Below are positions 40,516 to 49,297 of a stretch of 64,000 bases of DNA, piece by piece (positions within the stretch are counted from its first letter, which is position 1; each line of letters begins with the position of its first letter). The stretch is from JAUMBM01 sp964645715. Its GTDB lineage: Bacteria > Bacteroidota > Bacteroidia > Chitinophagales > Saprospiraceae. A program made the translations under genes and the position numbers. The stretch covers positions 1 through 64,000 of the forward strand of contig CAZYAO010000013.1 of the NCBI GenBank assembly GCA_964645715.1, in the 5' to 3' direction. The notes under the pieces are model-generated. The model searched no databases. It was not told the origin of the DNA and was given only the letters and a program-made list of their open reading frames with translations.

Positions 40516-42861
40516 TTATTTGCTCTGCCAGCGGAAATTCCAGGTCACGCTGGGAATTACAGGAAACAAGGATACCTTGAAAGCCTTAGCCTGGGCCGTA
40601 CCGGCGTTCGCATCTGCCTCCAGATCGTAGTATATGAAAAACGGATTCCTGCGGTTGTAAACATTATAGATGGAAAAGGCCCAGCTGCTGCTAAAACGCC
40701 CCTTGGCATCCGGTTTGGGCACATAAGTAGCCGATAAATCTCCTCTGTGATAGGGTTGAAGCCTCGCACTGTTGCGTACACCATACTCCTGCACCAGATT
40801 CTGGTCGATGAAGTATAGACTACGCAAAGGGGTATATGCCTGCCCGGTTCCGTAAATCCATACGGCACTTACCTCCCACTTCGGATGTGGCTGGTAACTC
40901 GCTACCAGCGAAAGGTCATGGGTGCGGTCGTATACGGCCGGGAAGACCTGACCCTCGTTGATGTCCGGAAAAATTCGCTCTGTCCTCGAAAGAGTATAGC
41001 CAATCCAGCCGGTAAAATCTCCTCTCTTTTTATTGACAAACAACTCCAGTCCGTATGCCCTGCCCCTGCCAAAGACAAACTCGCGCTCGAGTTCACTGGC
41101 TACGTTGTTGACGTAATTCTCCCGGTAATCTATCTGGTTCTGTAAGTCGCGATAGTACGCCTCTACACTCACCTCATAGCGATTGTCGGCAATGTTTCGG
41201 AAGTACCCCAGTGCATACTGAATACCACGCTGTGGTTTGATGCGTTCACTGCTCGCCACCCACACATCTGTAGGCAGCGTGGAGGTGCTGTTGCTCACCA
41301 GATGCAGGTACTGATTAGTAAATGTAATACCCGCTTTGAGGCTTGCAGCCGGGCTAAGCGTATACCTGAAGGCAAGTCTCGGTTCAAGCCCGTTGTATGT
41401 TTTTACCGGTTCTTTTTCATCATATTCTTGGCCGTCAACTGAAGATATATATGGTCCAAGCTGAGTAAACCAACTCCAGCGGAGTCCCAGATTGAGCCCC
41501 AGGCGACTGCCAATTTTCATATCATCCTGAATATAAAATGCGCCCTCATGGGCAAAAGTTGAGCGTTGATTGTTGCTAAAGGTTTGTTCGCCATTGGTTG
41601 CCCGGGTCACATTGGGGGTCAATTTGTGAAAAATGTACTGCCCCCCATACTTGAGATGATGCTCCGGTGACGGATAATAGTCAAAATCGAGCTTAAGATT
41701 GTAGTCACGCACTCCACTGAAGACATCAACCGTAAAATCACCCTGTCCGCCCCCAAAACCAAAGTCATAATCGTTGTAGATGGCAGATACATTCAGAAAA
41801 AGTTTATCACCCAGCAGGTGATTCCACCGAAGGGTTGCCGTAGCATTGCCATACGGCAAGTCAAAGAAAAAATCCCGTACACTACTTTTGTACATCAGTA
41901 CATCCCGTCCGAAATACGCACTGGCGTACAGGCGGTCTTTGTCGCTGAGCGTGTAATTGACTTTGGCGTTAAGATCATAAAAGTAGTAGTTGGTTCCCGC
42001 AAAGTTGGTCCGCTGAAGGAAGGGCTGCGCAAGATCCAATGCGTATGTTCTGCGGGCAGAAACAATGAAGGAAGCCTTGTCGCGCACAATAGGCCCCTCA
42101 AATGTCAATCTACTGGCAATCAGACCAATACCTCCAGCTGCCTCATACCGCTGCTGGTTGCCTTCTTTCATCTGAATGTCTACCACCGAAGAGAGCCTGC
42201 CGCCATACTGCGCAGGCATTCCTCCCTTGATAAGCGTTGTGTTCTTGAGTGCATCGGCATTGAATACAGAGAAAAAACCAAGCAGGTGACCGGAATTGTA
42301 GACAAGTGCCTCATCCAGCAGTACCAAATTCTGGTCAGGGCCACCACCGCGCACGTAAAAGCCTGCATTACCTTCGCCTGCAGACAAGACCCCTGGTAAA
42401 AGTTGCAGTGTCTTCAATACATCCACTTCACCAAATACAGCCGGCAATTTTTTGACCAGCTCCATGGGTGTCTCCACGGTACCCATGCGGGTCGACTCTA
42501 CATTGGCACGTACATCTTCTGCCGTGACCACCACCTCTTCCAGGGCTATGCCCTCTTCCATATCAACCGACAGACTGGTATTCTTGCTGAGGTTGACTGT
42601 TATCTCCTGGTCAGCAAAGCCAAGGTAATTGAATACAATGACATAGCTTCCCTTCTCCAGTGTCAGGGAGTAAAAACCGTAGGTATTGGTAGCCGTCCCT
42701 TTCGACGGATTATCCTTCACATATACGTTAGCACCAATGAGTGACTCTACGGTGTTTTTATCTTTCACATACCCACTTAGCGTGTACCGCTCTTGTGCAG
42801 AGGCAGCCGTAACGAGCGCAGTCATTGCTACGAACAGGCATAACAAGCGTGTTATCTTCAT
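40516..42861 (-). CDS. TonB-dependent outer-membrane receptor
   Basis: A 781-residue outer-membrane receptor. Signal peptide 1-22 (ending ASAQ) is followed by a CarboxypepD_reg-like beta-sandwich (about 27-112, YTLSGYVKDKNTVESLIGANVYV in part), a plug domain with VVVTAEDVR and FYVRGGGPDQNLVLLDEAL (in part), and a 22-strand-type barrel ending SVTWNFRWQSK. No SusD gene adjoins it, so it is not a classic glycan-uptake pair; the ligand is unknown. It lies between a DASS-type transporter gene (69 bp upstream) and trmD (43 bp downstream), all minus strand. Confidence 0.9.
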   Translation of the reverse strand: MKITRLLCLFVAMTALVTAASAQERYTLSGYVKDKNTVESLIGANVYVKDNPSKGTATNTYGFYSLTLEKGSYVIVFNYLGFADQEITVNLSKNTSLSVDMEEGIALEEVVVTAEDVRANVESTRMGTVETPMELVKKLPAVFGEVDVLKTLQLLPGVLSAGEGNAGFYVRGGGPDQNLVLLDEALVYNSGHLLGFFSVFNADALKNTTLIKGGMPAQYGGRLSSVVDIQMKEGNQQRYEAAGGIGLIASRLTFEGPIVRDKASFIVSARRTYALDLAQPFLQRTNFAGTNYYFYDLNAKVNYTLSDKDRLYASAYFGRDVLMYKSSVRDFFFDLPYGNATATLRWNHLLGDKLFLNVSAIYNDYDFGFGGGQGDFTVDVFSGVRDYNLKLDFDYYPSPEHHLKYGGQYIFHKLTPNVTRATNGEQTFSNNQRSTFAHEGAFYIQDDMKIGSRLGLNLGLRWSWFTQLGPYISSVDGQEYDEKEPVKTYNGLEPRLAFRYTLSPAASLKAGITFTNQYLHLVSNSTSTLPTDVWVASSERIKPQRGIQYALGYFRNIADNRYEVSVEAYYRDLQNQIDYRENYVNNVASELEREFVFGRGRAYGLELFVNKKRGDFTGWIGYTLSRTERIFPDINEGQVFPAVYDRTHDLSLVASYQPHPKWEVSAVWIYGTGQAYTPLRSLYFIDQNLVQEYGVRNSARLQPYHRGDLSATYVPKPDAKGRFSSSWAFSIYNVYNRRNPFFIYYDLEADANAGTAQAKAFKVSLFPVIPSVTWNFRWQSK

Positions 42862-42930
42862 CTGATATCGTCAGGTTTGGGCTAGTAACAACCGGAACCT
42901 GCAGATAGTTGAGAAAAATCCCCCCTCCTT

Positions 42931-44364
42931 TCAACCTGCGGGTATGATCAGCGGGACCAACCATTTGACCATGCCAGCAGCCAGCAGGATGGCGATGATG
43001 TTGAGCCAGAAACCCGCTTTCACCATGTCGCTCATCTTCAGATGCCCCCCTGCAAACACAATAGCGTTGGGAGGCGTGCCCATCGGCAGCATAAACGCAC
43101 AGCTTGCTGCCAAAGTCACAGGTAGACAAATCATCAATGGATGTATATTCAAAGCCGATGCAATACCGGCTACCACTGGCAGGAAGACCGTCACCAATGC
43201 TACGTTGGACATCACCTCCGTCAGAAACAGACTCACCGTCGTGATGCCCAGAATCAACAGAAAAATACTGAGCTCCGCACCGGTAAAAACAGATCCAATA
43301 AGATCTATAATGCCTACTTCTTTGAGGGCAGCAGCCAAACTCAACCCGCCGCCAAACAACAGTAAAATACCCCAGGGAAGCTTATCCGTATCTTTCCATT
43401 CCAACACAAATACCTGTTTGCGCCAGTCAACAGGCGTCGCAAACAGGGCAATGGTTGCTAAAATCGCAATTTCTTCATCCCCCAACCGAAAAGGCAGCCA
43501 TTCATTCAGTAAACTGCGAAAAATCCAGGCCATAGCCGTACATACAAATATTGTAAAAGTTAGCTTTTCAGCCTTACTCGCCGACCCCAGTATTTTCAGT
43601 TGCCTGTCTATCAATTCTCTGGCACCCTCAAATGAACCAATCCTATTGGGCAGTATAATATACACCAACAAGCCGTAGCAGGCTGCCAGCATCAGTAAAC
43701 TAAAAGGCATCCCTACCTTCATCCAATTGAGAAAGGATATTTCATAACCATAGGTCTCGCGGATGAAGCCAGCAAAAACTACGTTGGGTGGCGTTCCAAT
43801 GATGGTAGCCATTCCGCCAATGCTGGCACCATAAGCTATGCAGAGCAGCAAACTGGTACTAAATGCCCGTAACCTTTTTTCATCTTGCACTACGCCCTGT
43901 GCACCCAGCAGATCCATGACCGAAAGCGCAATGGGTAACATCATAATGGTAGTCGCCGTATTGCTGATCCACATACTCAGGAAAGCCGTTGCCAGCAGAA
44001 AGCCCAAAATAATGCCGTTGGCATTGGTACCCGTAAACTTCACTATGGTCAACGCTATGCGCTTGTGCAGTGCCCACTTTTCCATCGCCAGCGCCAGCAT
44101 GAAGCCGCCCATAAAAAGATATACGATGGGACTCGCATAATGAGATGCTGATGTCTTCATGTCGGTGATCCCCAGTAAAGGCAGACCTACCATCGGCAAC
44201 AAAGCAGTAAGTGCGATGGGCATAGCCTCACTAATCCACCACACCAGGATCCAGGCGGCCAGTGCCAGCACGCGCCAAGCCTCAGCGCTGAGCCCGGCAG
44301 GCTCTGGCAGCAGTAGCATGATGCAAAATAATGCCGGCCCAAGAATAAATCCCGTTTTTTTCAT
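42931..44364 (-). CDS. SLC13/DASS-family Na+/carboxylate or sulfate symporter
   Basis: A 477-residue inner-membrane transporter of the divalent anion:sodium symporter family, which imports succinate, malate, fumarate or sulfate. The two Na+/substrate motifs are SNTATTIMMLPIAL (first) and MSNVALVTVFLPV (second; SNV instead of the common SNT). The GTPPNVVFAGF and MGTPPNAIVFAG segments of the inverted repeat are also present. It reads leftward and could be co-transcribed with the TonB receptor. The gene on its other side diverges, 206 bp away. Confidence 0.9.
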   Translation of the reverse strand: MKKTGFILGPALFCIMLLLPEPAGLSAEAWRVLALAAWILVWWISEAMPIALTALLPMVGLPLLGITDMKTSASHYASPIVYLFMGGFMLALAMEKWALHKRIALTIVKFTGTNANGIILGFLLATAFLSMWISNTATTIMMLPIALSVMDLLGAQGVVQDEKRLRAFSTSLLLCIAYGASIGGMATIIGTPPNVVFAGFIRETYGYEISFLNWMKVGMPFSLLMLAACYGLLVYIILPNRIGSFEGARELIDRQLKILGSASKAEKLTFTIFVCTAMAWIFRSLLNEWLPFRLGDEEIAILATIALFATPVDWRKQVFVLEWKDTDKLPWGILLLFGGGLSLAAALKEVGIIDLIGSVFTGAELSIFLLILGITTVSLFLTEVMSNVALVTVFLPVVAGIASALNIHPLMICLPVTLAASCAFMLPMGTPPNAIVFAGGHLKMSDMVKAGFWLNIIAILLAAGMVKWLVPLIIPAG

Positions 44365-44479
44365 AGCTCCCTAATGATGAAAGCGAAAGCTACGAGAATT
44401 ATCATATATGCTCTTAGGCCTCCGACTATATTTTTTTGGCCAATGAGCAGAATCACGCACTTAGCTTCTGCAAATGCTT

Positions 44480-44487
44480 TACTTTTG
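44480..44487 (+). promoter_or_regulatory. -7 box TACTTTTG upstream of the Lys1-like dehydrogenase
   Basis: An exact TAnnTTTG match 83 bp before the ATG at 44571. No well-spaced -33 TTTG was found. Confidence 0.35.
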
Positions 44488-44570
44488 CGTCGCTTCTGTC
44501 GCAAACCCGCCGCAGAAGGCCCAATACTAAATGAACCTTGCGCGCACAGCGCTCAGAAAATTGTAGGAAA

Positions 44571-45773
44571 ATGAAAATCGGCCTCATTCGGGAAGGCAAA
44601 CTACCACCCGACCGCCGGGTGCCATTGTCGCCGGCACAAGCTGCCCGCCTTGTAAGCGATCGTCAACTATTCGTATCTGTTCAGTCCTCTTCTGTCAGGG
44701 CCTTCAGCGACCAGGAATATGCCGCCGCAGGCCTGCTACCTGTCGAAGATCTCAGCCATTGCGACCTGCTGCTGGGCATCAAAGAGGTACCCATTGATCA
44801 ACTTATCCCGGGTAAAACTTATTGCTTTTTTTCACACACAATCAAAAAGCAGGCGTATAACCGCAAATTGCTGCAGGAAATATTGCGCCTTCGAATACGA
44901 TTGATTGACTACGAAGTGCTTACTGACGAACACGGAAAACGCGTCATCGCTTTCGGATTTTTTGCAGGTATGGTGGGTGCGCACAACGCGCTGTGGACGT
45001 ATGGTCAGCGAACCGGCAGCCTCCATCTGCCGCGACTCAAAGATCTCCTGGATTATAGCGAGGCGCTGGAAGTCTACGGTCATACCGACTTCCCAGCAGT
45101 CAAAATTGTCCTCACCGGCACCGGAAGGGTTGCCAGCGGTGCAGCGCGTGTACTCGACGATATGGGCATCGAACGGGTGAGTCCTGATGATTTTTTACAA
45201 AACACCTACGAGGGTCCTGTATACACCCAACTCGATAGCAGTCATTATGTACGTCATATCAAAGGACTTCCCTTTCAGAAGACTCATTTCTACACGCATC
45301 CTGAGGAATATGAAAGTACGTTTGCTCCCTATGCCAAATCAGCTGATATCATGATCAATGGTATCTTCTGGGATAGTCGCGCCCCCGTATTTTTTACCCA
45401 AAAGGAGATGGCCGACCCTACATTCAATATTCGCGTCATTGCTGATGTCACCTGCGACATTGCTCCTCTTTCGTCTATCCCGGCTACCGTACGGGCATCC
45501 ACCATCGCAGATCCGGTGTTTGGTTATGATCCTCAAAGTGGCCGAGAAGTGGCGGCAGGTCAGGAAGGCTGTATCGACATGATGACTATTGATAATCTGC
45601 CCAGCGAGCTGCCCCGGGATGCGAGTCAGGCTTTTGGTGAAATGTTTATTGACCAAGTACTGCCGGAATTACTCAAACCTCAAAGTGCCATGATTGAAAG
45701 GGCTACAGTAGCGGTTGACGGGCGACTGGGTAGCCACTTCAGTTATCTGCAGGATTATGCAGAAGGCAGGTAA
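44571..45773 (+). CDS. NAD(P)-dependent dehydrogenase, saccharopine dehydrogenase (Lys1)/alanine dehydrogenase-like
   Basis: A 400-residue cytoplasmic enzyme with an AlaDh/PNT N-terminal domain (MKIGLIREGKLPPDRRVPLSP in part) and a Rossmann domain (VKIVLTGTGRVASGAARVL). Residues such as FFSHTIKKQAYNRKLL and DVTCDI...TRAS-like VRASTIADP match the Lys1-type saccharopine dehydrogenase family widespread in Bacteroidota. Whether it works in lysine metabolism or as an alanine dehydrogenase cannot be told from sequence. ATG 44571 is preferred to 44538. A bidirectional terminator follows. Confidence 0.75.
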   Translation: MKIGLIREGKLPPDRRVPLSPAQAARLVSDRQLFVSVQSSSVRAFSDQEYAAAGLLPVEDLSHCDLLLGIKEVPIDQLIPGKTYCFFSHTIKKQAYNRKLLQEILRLRIRLIDYEVLTDEHGKRVIAFGFFAGMVGAHNALWTYGQRTGSLHLPRLKDLLDYSEALEVYGHTDFPAVKIVLTGTGRVASGAARVLDDMGIERVSPDDFLQNTYEGPVYTQLDSSHYVRHIKGLPFQKTHFYTHPEEYESTFAPYAKSADIMINGIFWDSRAPVFFTQKEMADPTFNIRVIADVTCDIAPLSSIPATVRASTIADPVFGYDPQSGREVAAGQEGCIDMMTIDNLPSELPRDASQAFGEMFIDQVLPELLKPQSAMIERATVAVDGRLGSHFSYLQDYAEGR

Positions 45774-45811
45774 ACCGACTCTATGCTGTGCAAGGCATTC
45801 GATACAAAAAG

Positions 45812-45850
45812 CAAAGCCTGCAGGAATAATTCCCGCAGGCTTTGTCTTTT
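45812..45850. terminator. Bidirectional intrinsic terminator
   Basis: CAAAGCCTGC (45812-45821) pairs with GCAGGCTTTG (45835-45844), continued after one mismatch by GGAA/TTCC around a TAA loop, and followed by TCTTTT. A-rich sequence on the left supplies Ts for the minus strand. It separates the dehydrogenase from phaC. Confidence 0.8.
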
Positions 45851-45876
45851 CATCCACTTACCTAACCATTATACTA

Positions 45877-46929
45877 TTAATCGCGCTCATACAACCAGCG
45901 GGCAATCGCCGGCGTGAGTGTATCTTGTGATCGGGCACCCACAAATACGCCAATGTGCCCACCGGGAAATTCCAGTAACTCCTTATCCTTTGAGCTGACC
46001 AAGTCGTTGATAGGCTTGGTCGTATCCGGAGGAACAATGTGATCATCTTTGGCATAAATGGTGAGAATAGGCATGTCAATGGCCGATAAATGTACAGGCC
46101 GGCCATCCAGTTCAAATTCGCCCTTCTTAAGCTTGTTGTGTTGATACATGTCTTTGATGAAGCGACGGTAGGTATCGCCTGCCTGCGCAGGACTGTCGGC
46201 CACCCAATGCTCCATGCGCAGAAAATTCATCAGGCTGTCCCGCTTCTGCAAGGTCTGTGGCAGCGCAAGGTACTTACGCGACTTGTTCATAGGCTTCAGC
46301 AAGTCAAAGCCGGTATTGAGGAAGTCGCCAGGAACAACCCCGCCGAAACCATCCACAATAGCGTCTACGTCCATACTTTTCGCCCATTTGAACAGCAACC
46401 CCTCTTCATTGTCAAAATCCACTGGTGTCACCAATGTGATTAAGTTTTTAATTTTTTGGGGAAAAAGGGATGCATATATTAAGCTGAAAGTCCCCCCCTG
46501 ACACACTCCCAGGAGATTGACTCTATCAATCTTGTGCTTACGCCTTATGAAGTCTACACAGTCGTTGATATGGCCAAGGATATAATCCTCCATCGTCTTG
46601 TACCTGTCAATGGATGAAGCGTAGCCCCAGTCAATCAGGTATACATCCACCCCTTCAGAAACCAACTTGCGCACAAAGCTCCGGTTGGGCTGCAAATCCA
46701 TCATCTCCCAGCGATTTACCAGCGCATAACTGATGAGCAAGGGTGTCTTTACCTGTGACGGATTCTCCCGTTCAAAATGAAATAACTTTACCTTTCCATC
46801 CTGCCAGACCACCTGTCGCGGGGCCGTGGCAATATCTACCTGATCTACATCTGCCAGATTGCGCATCGCATCTGCTGCCGTATTTACCTGCTCTACAAGC
46901 TGGTCGGCAATTTGATATGATTGAGCCAT
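45877..46929 (-). CDS. phaC: Class III poly(3-hydroxyalkanoate) synthase subunit PhaC
   Basis: A 350-residue catalytic subunit of PHA synthase, which polymerises 3-hydroxyacyl-CoA on granules. The lipase-like box is GVCQGG with the nucleophile Cys143; Asp296 (IYAKDDHIVPP) and His325 (FPGGHIGVFVG) complete the triad. All three are offset by six from the class III Allochromatium enzyme (Cys149, Asp302, His331), and the roughly 350-residue length matches class III. It follows phaE by 54 bp and ends at a bidirectional terminator, as the last gene of a phasin - phaE - phaC operon. Confidence 0.92.
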   Translation of the reverse strand: MAQSYQIADQLVEQVNTAADAMRNLADVDQVDIATAPRQVVWQDGKVKLFHFERENPSQVKTPLLISYALVNRWEMMDLQPNRSFVRKLVSEGVDVYLIDWGYASSIDRYKTMEDYILGHINDCVDFIRRKHKIDRVNLLGVCQGGTFSLIYASLFPQKIKNLITLVTPVDFDNEEGLLFKWAKSMDVDAIVDGFGGVVPGDFLNTGFDLLKPMNKSRKYLALPQTLQKRDSLMNFLRMEHWVADSPAQAGDTYRRFIKDMYQHNKLKKGEFELDGRPVHLSAIDMPILTIYAKDDHIVPPDTTKPINDLVSSKDKELLEFPGGHIGVFVGARSQDTLTPAIARWLYERD

Positions 46930-46983
46930 GAATATACTATATTGATAATTTATAACTAACGTTCAACGCCATCCGACTGTCCC

Positions 46984-48330
46984 TCAGACAGTTTTGGTTG
47001 TCTTGCGCTTGGCCGTGGCAGCTGCCTCCCCTGCTGACTGTTCCGCCAGTCGTGCTTCCAATTGTGTGAGGCTGTGCTCAAGGGTACGCACCTTGCGACG
47101 AAGACTGGTGAGCTCCTGCGCTGTCTCGTCGGCAAATGAGCGCATGAGGAATGGCTGGTTGGAAAAGGCCAGCTCAATCAACTCATCGATATTGGACTTG
47201 GAAAGAACGCCAAGCTTGGCCACCTCCGCCTGTAGCGTTGAGTAGGTCTGACTGTTGAGAACTTCCAGCACATGCTCTTCCAGAATATCCAGATAATGCT
47301 TGAAAAATTCTTGATAATCAGGCATCTCACGCTTGTCCATGTATTTTTGATAAAAATGACGGATGGCTTCCGGCAGTGCAAACTGGCTGGCTTCGTATAC
47401 CATGGTCTGCAACTCTGATGAACGGGTCAAAAAAGCGAGATAGTTAAACTGCAGGTTCTTCATCACCTGCGCCATCTCTAGTTCGCGACTCGGTGTAGCA
47501 ATGTGATAGATTCGCTCAAGTCCTTCGTTTACCAGATTACTCATGTCCATGACTGCCTGAAAGGCTGGGCTTATCCCTTGTGCACGCATACGGGCAAAGG
47601 ATTCTGCCCACTGCTCGCGCAATGCCATCGGCTCCGGATTGAAGTCGGAGAACCACTTGATATAGCGGTCAAACATGTCCTTGGTTGTCTCCAGCAATTG
47701 TGTCTGCTCCATCGGCATTTTCATGCCAAAAAACTTCCCTACCCACTCGCGATAGGCATCCATACCTACGTGCTGGAACACCTGATCGTTGGAAGTCATG
47801 TTGAACGCAATCATCTTTTGTATGGGCTCCCAATTCTTGTACATCTGACTATACGCGTCCATGAAGGATCCCAGATGGGGACGCATATTATCAGGCAGCT
47901 TGCGCATGATGTTATCGCTTATCCAGCGATTGCTCTCCTGCAGCCATTTACCCATATCGCCCAATGAGCCGAAAGGATTGGTCTGAGCGCCGGCCGCAAA
48001 CTGTGTCCAGGGGAAGGGCGTAGCTTCAGGTGCTGCCTTAGACCACATTTTGGTCATATCCTGCTGCCACTGGCTCCATTGCTGTATCCAGTCGGGTGCC
48101 TTTTCCCATGCCTGGCCGGCCGAACCATTCTTCATCATCTCTTCCATCAGCCGCTGCTGCTGCTCTGTCCACTGTTTCCACCAGTGTTGAACGGTGTCTA
48201 GCCCGGGAAGTGCAGCTGTCGTATCCGAGGGTTTTGATGCACTCGTCTGCTGCATCTGTTGTGCCATGTCTTTCCACCAGTTCATGGCTTTTTGCTGATT
48301 TTCCAGCCAGGAATCCCACTGAGTTGCCAT
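46984..48330 (-). CDS. phaE: Class III PHA synthase accessory subunit PhaE
   Basis: A 448-residue mostly helical protein. The N-terminal half is rich in Trp, Gln and Met (WDSWLENQQKAMNWWKDMAQQ in part; PDWIQQWSQWQQDMTKMW), as in PhaE. The middle has the PHA_synth_III_E pattern (RYIKWFSDFNP, SRELEMAQVMKNLQFNYLAF). A C-terminal coiled coil (SLRRKVRTLEHSLTQLEARL) ends in a basic tail AKRKTTKTV. Its position directly before a class III phaC supports the assignment. The C-terminal extension makes it longer than typical PhaE (about 360-380). Confidence 0.85.
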   Translation of the reverse strand: MATQWDSWLENQQKAMNWWKDMAQQMQQTSASKPSDTTAALPGLDTVQHWWKQWTEQQQRLMEEMMKNGSAGQAWEKAPDWIQQWSQWQQDMTKMWSKAAPEATPFPWTQFAAGAQTNPFGSLGDMGKWLQESNRWISDNIMRKLPDNMRPHLGSFMDAYSQMYKNWEPIQKMIAFNMTSNDQVFQHVGMDAYREWVGKFFGMKMPMEQTQLLETTKDMFDRYIKWFSDFNPEPMALREQWAESFARMRAQGISPAFQAVMDMSNLVNEGLERIYHIATPSRELEMAQVMKNLQFNYLAFLTRSSELQTMVYEASQFALPEAIRHFYQKYMDKREMPDYQEFFKHYLDILEEHVLEVLNSQTYSTLQAEVAKLGVLSKSNIDELIELAFSNQPFLMRSFADETAQELTSLRRKVRTLEHSLTQLEARLAEQSAGEAAATAKRKTTKTV

Positions 48331-48406
48331 AAGTATTGCTGTATTAGCGTTGAAATATGAATAAAAAACCAGGGTCTTTCAAATTAGCGGACTACAATGC
48401 CCTCCA

Positions 48407-48835
48407 TCAGGCAATCGCCTCCTGCACCAGCTTAACTTGTTGGTTGGCGGTATCCAGCAGGGCATTGAAATTGTCCTGAGAAATTTCAACCATCTTCTGC
48501 ATCGTGTGCTGCGCAGAAGCAGGACTAAAACCCTTCCATGCATCCCGGTAAACGTCCATTGTCTTACTGAAAAATTCAGTGTTGATCTCCATAGCTTTGG
48601 TGAAGTAGTGCGGTGCCTTTTCCATGAACTTCTCCATATTCTCTGGCTTCATGAGTTCCTCCGCCAGTGTGCGACTCTTGTCAAAGTACTCTTTGGCCAG
48701 CTCCATGCCCCTTTCAGACATTTTGTTGTCAACCTGGAAAAGCTCCCAGCTGCTGTGGGTATTTTTTTGAAAGGTATCCATCAGCTCCTGCTGCTTGTCG
48801 AGTATCTGCCGGAATGTGTCTTTTGTCGTTGCCAT
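48407..48835 (-). CDS. Phasin-family granule-associated protein
   Basis: A 142-residue amphipathic helical protein, lacking signal or membrane spans, as in phasins that coat PHA granules. Typical pattern: FRQILDKQQELMDTFQKN, SERGMELAKEYFDKSRTLAEEL, and VEISQDNFNALLDTANQQVKL. It is the first gene of the PHA operon, 76 bp before phaE, with a promoter-like element upstream (48881-48874). Family assignment rests on composition and context. Confidence 0.75.
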   Translation of the reverse strand: MATTKDTFRQILDKQQELMDTFQKNTHSSWELFQVDNKMSERGMELAKEYFDKSRTLAEELMKPENMEKFMEKAPHYFTKAMEINTEFFSKTMDVYRDAWKGFSPASAQHTMQKMVEISQDNFNALLDTANQQVKLVQEAIA

Positions 48836-48873
48836 GAAAGTAAGTTTTAGAAAGAAAAGAATTGATTATGAAA

Positions 48874-48905
48874 CAAATATAAAACATGCCTCACCCCCTA
48901 CGCAA
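48874..48905 (-). promoter_or_regulatory. Promoter of the PHA operon (TTG-N21-TATATTTG)
   Basis: On the minus strand TTG (48905-48903) lies 21 bp before TATATTTG (48881-48874), 38 bp upstream of the phasin ATG. Confidence 0.5.
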
Positions 48906-49120
48906 CAGTACAAAATGGATAACCCGTATTGACTACAGAAGCGATAATTATTAAAATACAACACAATTAATTAATAATCAAATACTTGCAATACAAATGA
49001 AACATCCTGACTTTAGCTGGTTTTTGGGTTGACAGTTTTCGTAATCGGTCTCATTGCTGTTTTTCTTTGCCGCCAAATACGCTCGCCCTGCCTCAAACGT
49101 TATTACTACTCTAATTCACT

Positions 49121-49153
49121 ACACTCTTTGGCAGCGACGCTGCCAAAGAGTGT
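49121..49153. repeat. Perfect 15-bp intergenic hairpin with GAC loop
   Basis: Arms 49121-49135 and 49139-49153 are exact reverse complements around a three-base GAC loop. There is no T-tract. It lies in the divergent region before dnaE and resembles the hairpins at 35-60, 82-115 and 21724-21763 in having a GGC-rich inner part and a unit-specific outer part. Confidence 0.6.
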
Positions 49154-49297
49154 GGTAAGACAGCCTCCTCTCTCCCAATTCATTGTTGCACATTACCACC
49201 GGCACGTTCTTCTTTTAGTTCTTAACTTGCACAAAAAGCAGTCGGCAAGACGGAAATTTTTGCTATTTTTATTGCGCAAAAGCAATACCATCGATAC

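Larger units (their letters stand above)
48836..49297. other. Divergent intergenic region, 462 bp
   Basis: It carries the PHA operon promoter at its left end, an A+T-rich middle (48950-49000, with TTAATTAATAAT) and a 15-bp perfect hairpin at 49121-49153. A short ORF across 49029-49373 overlaps the dnaE start and has no family resemblance. I see no further gene. Confidence 0.6.
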
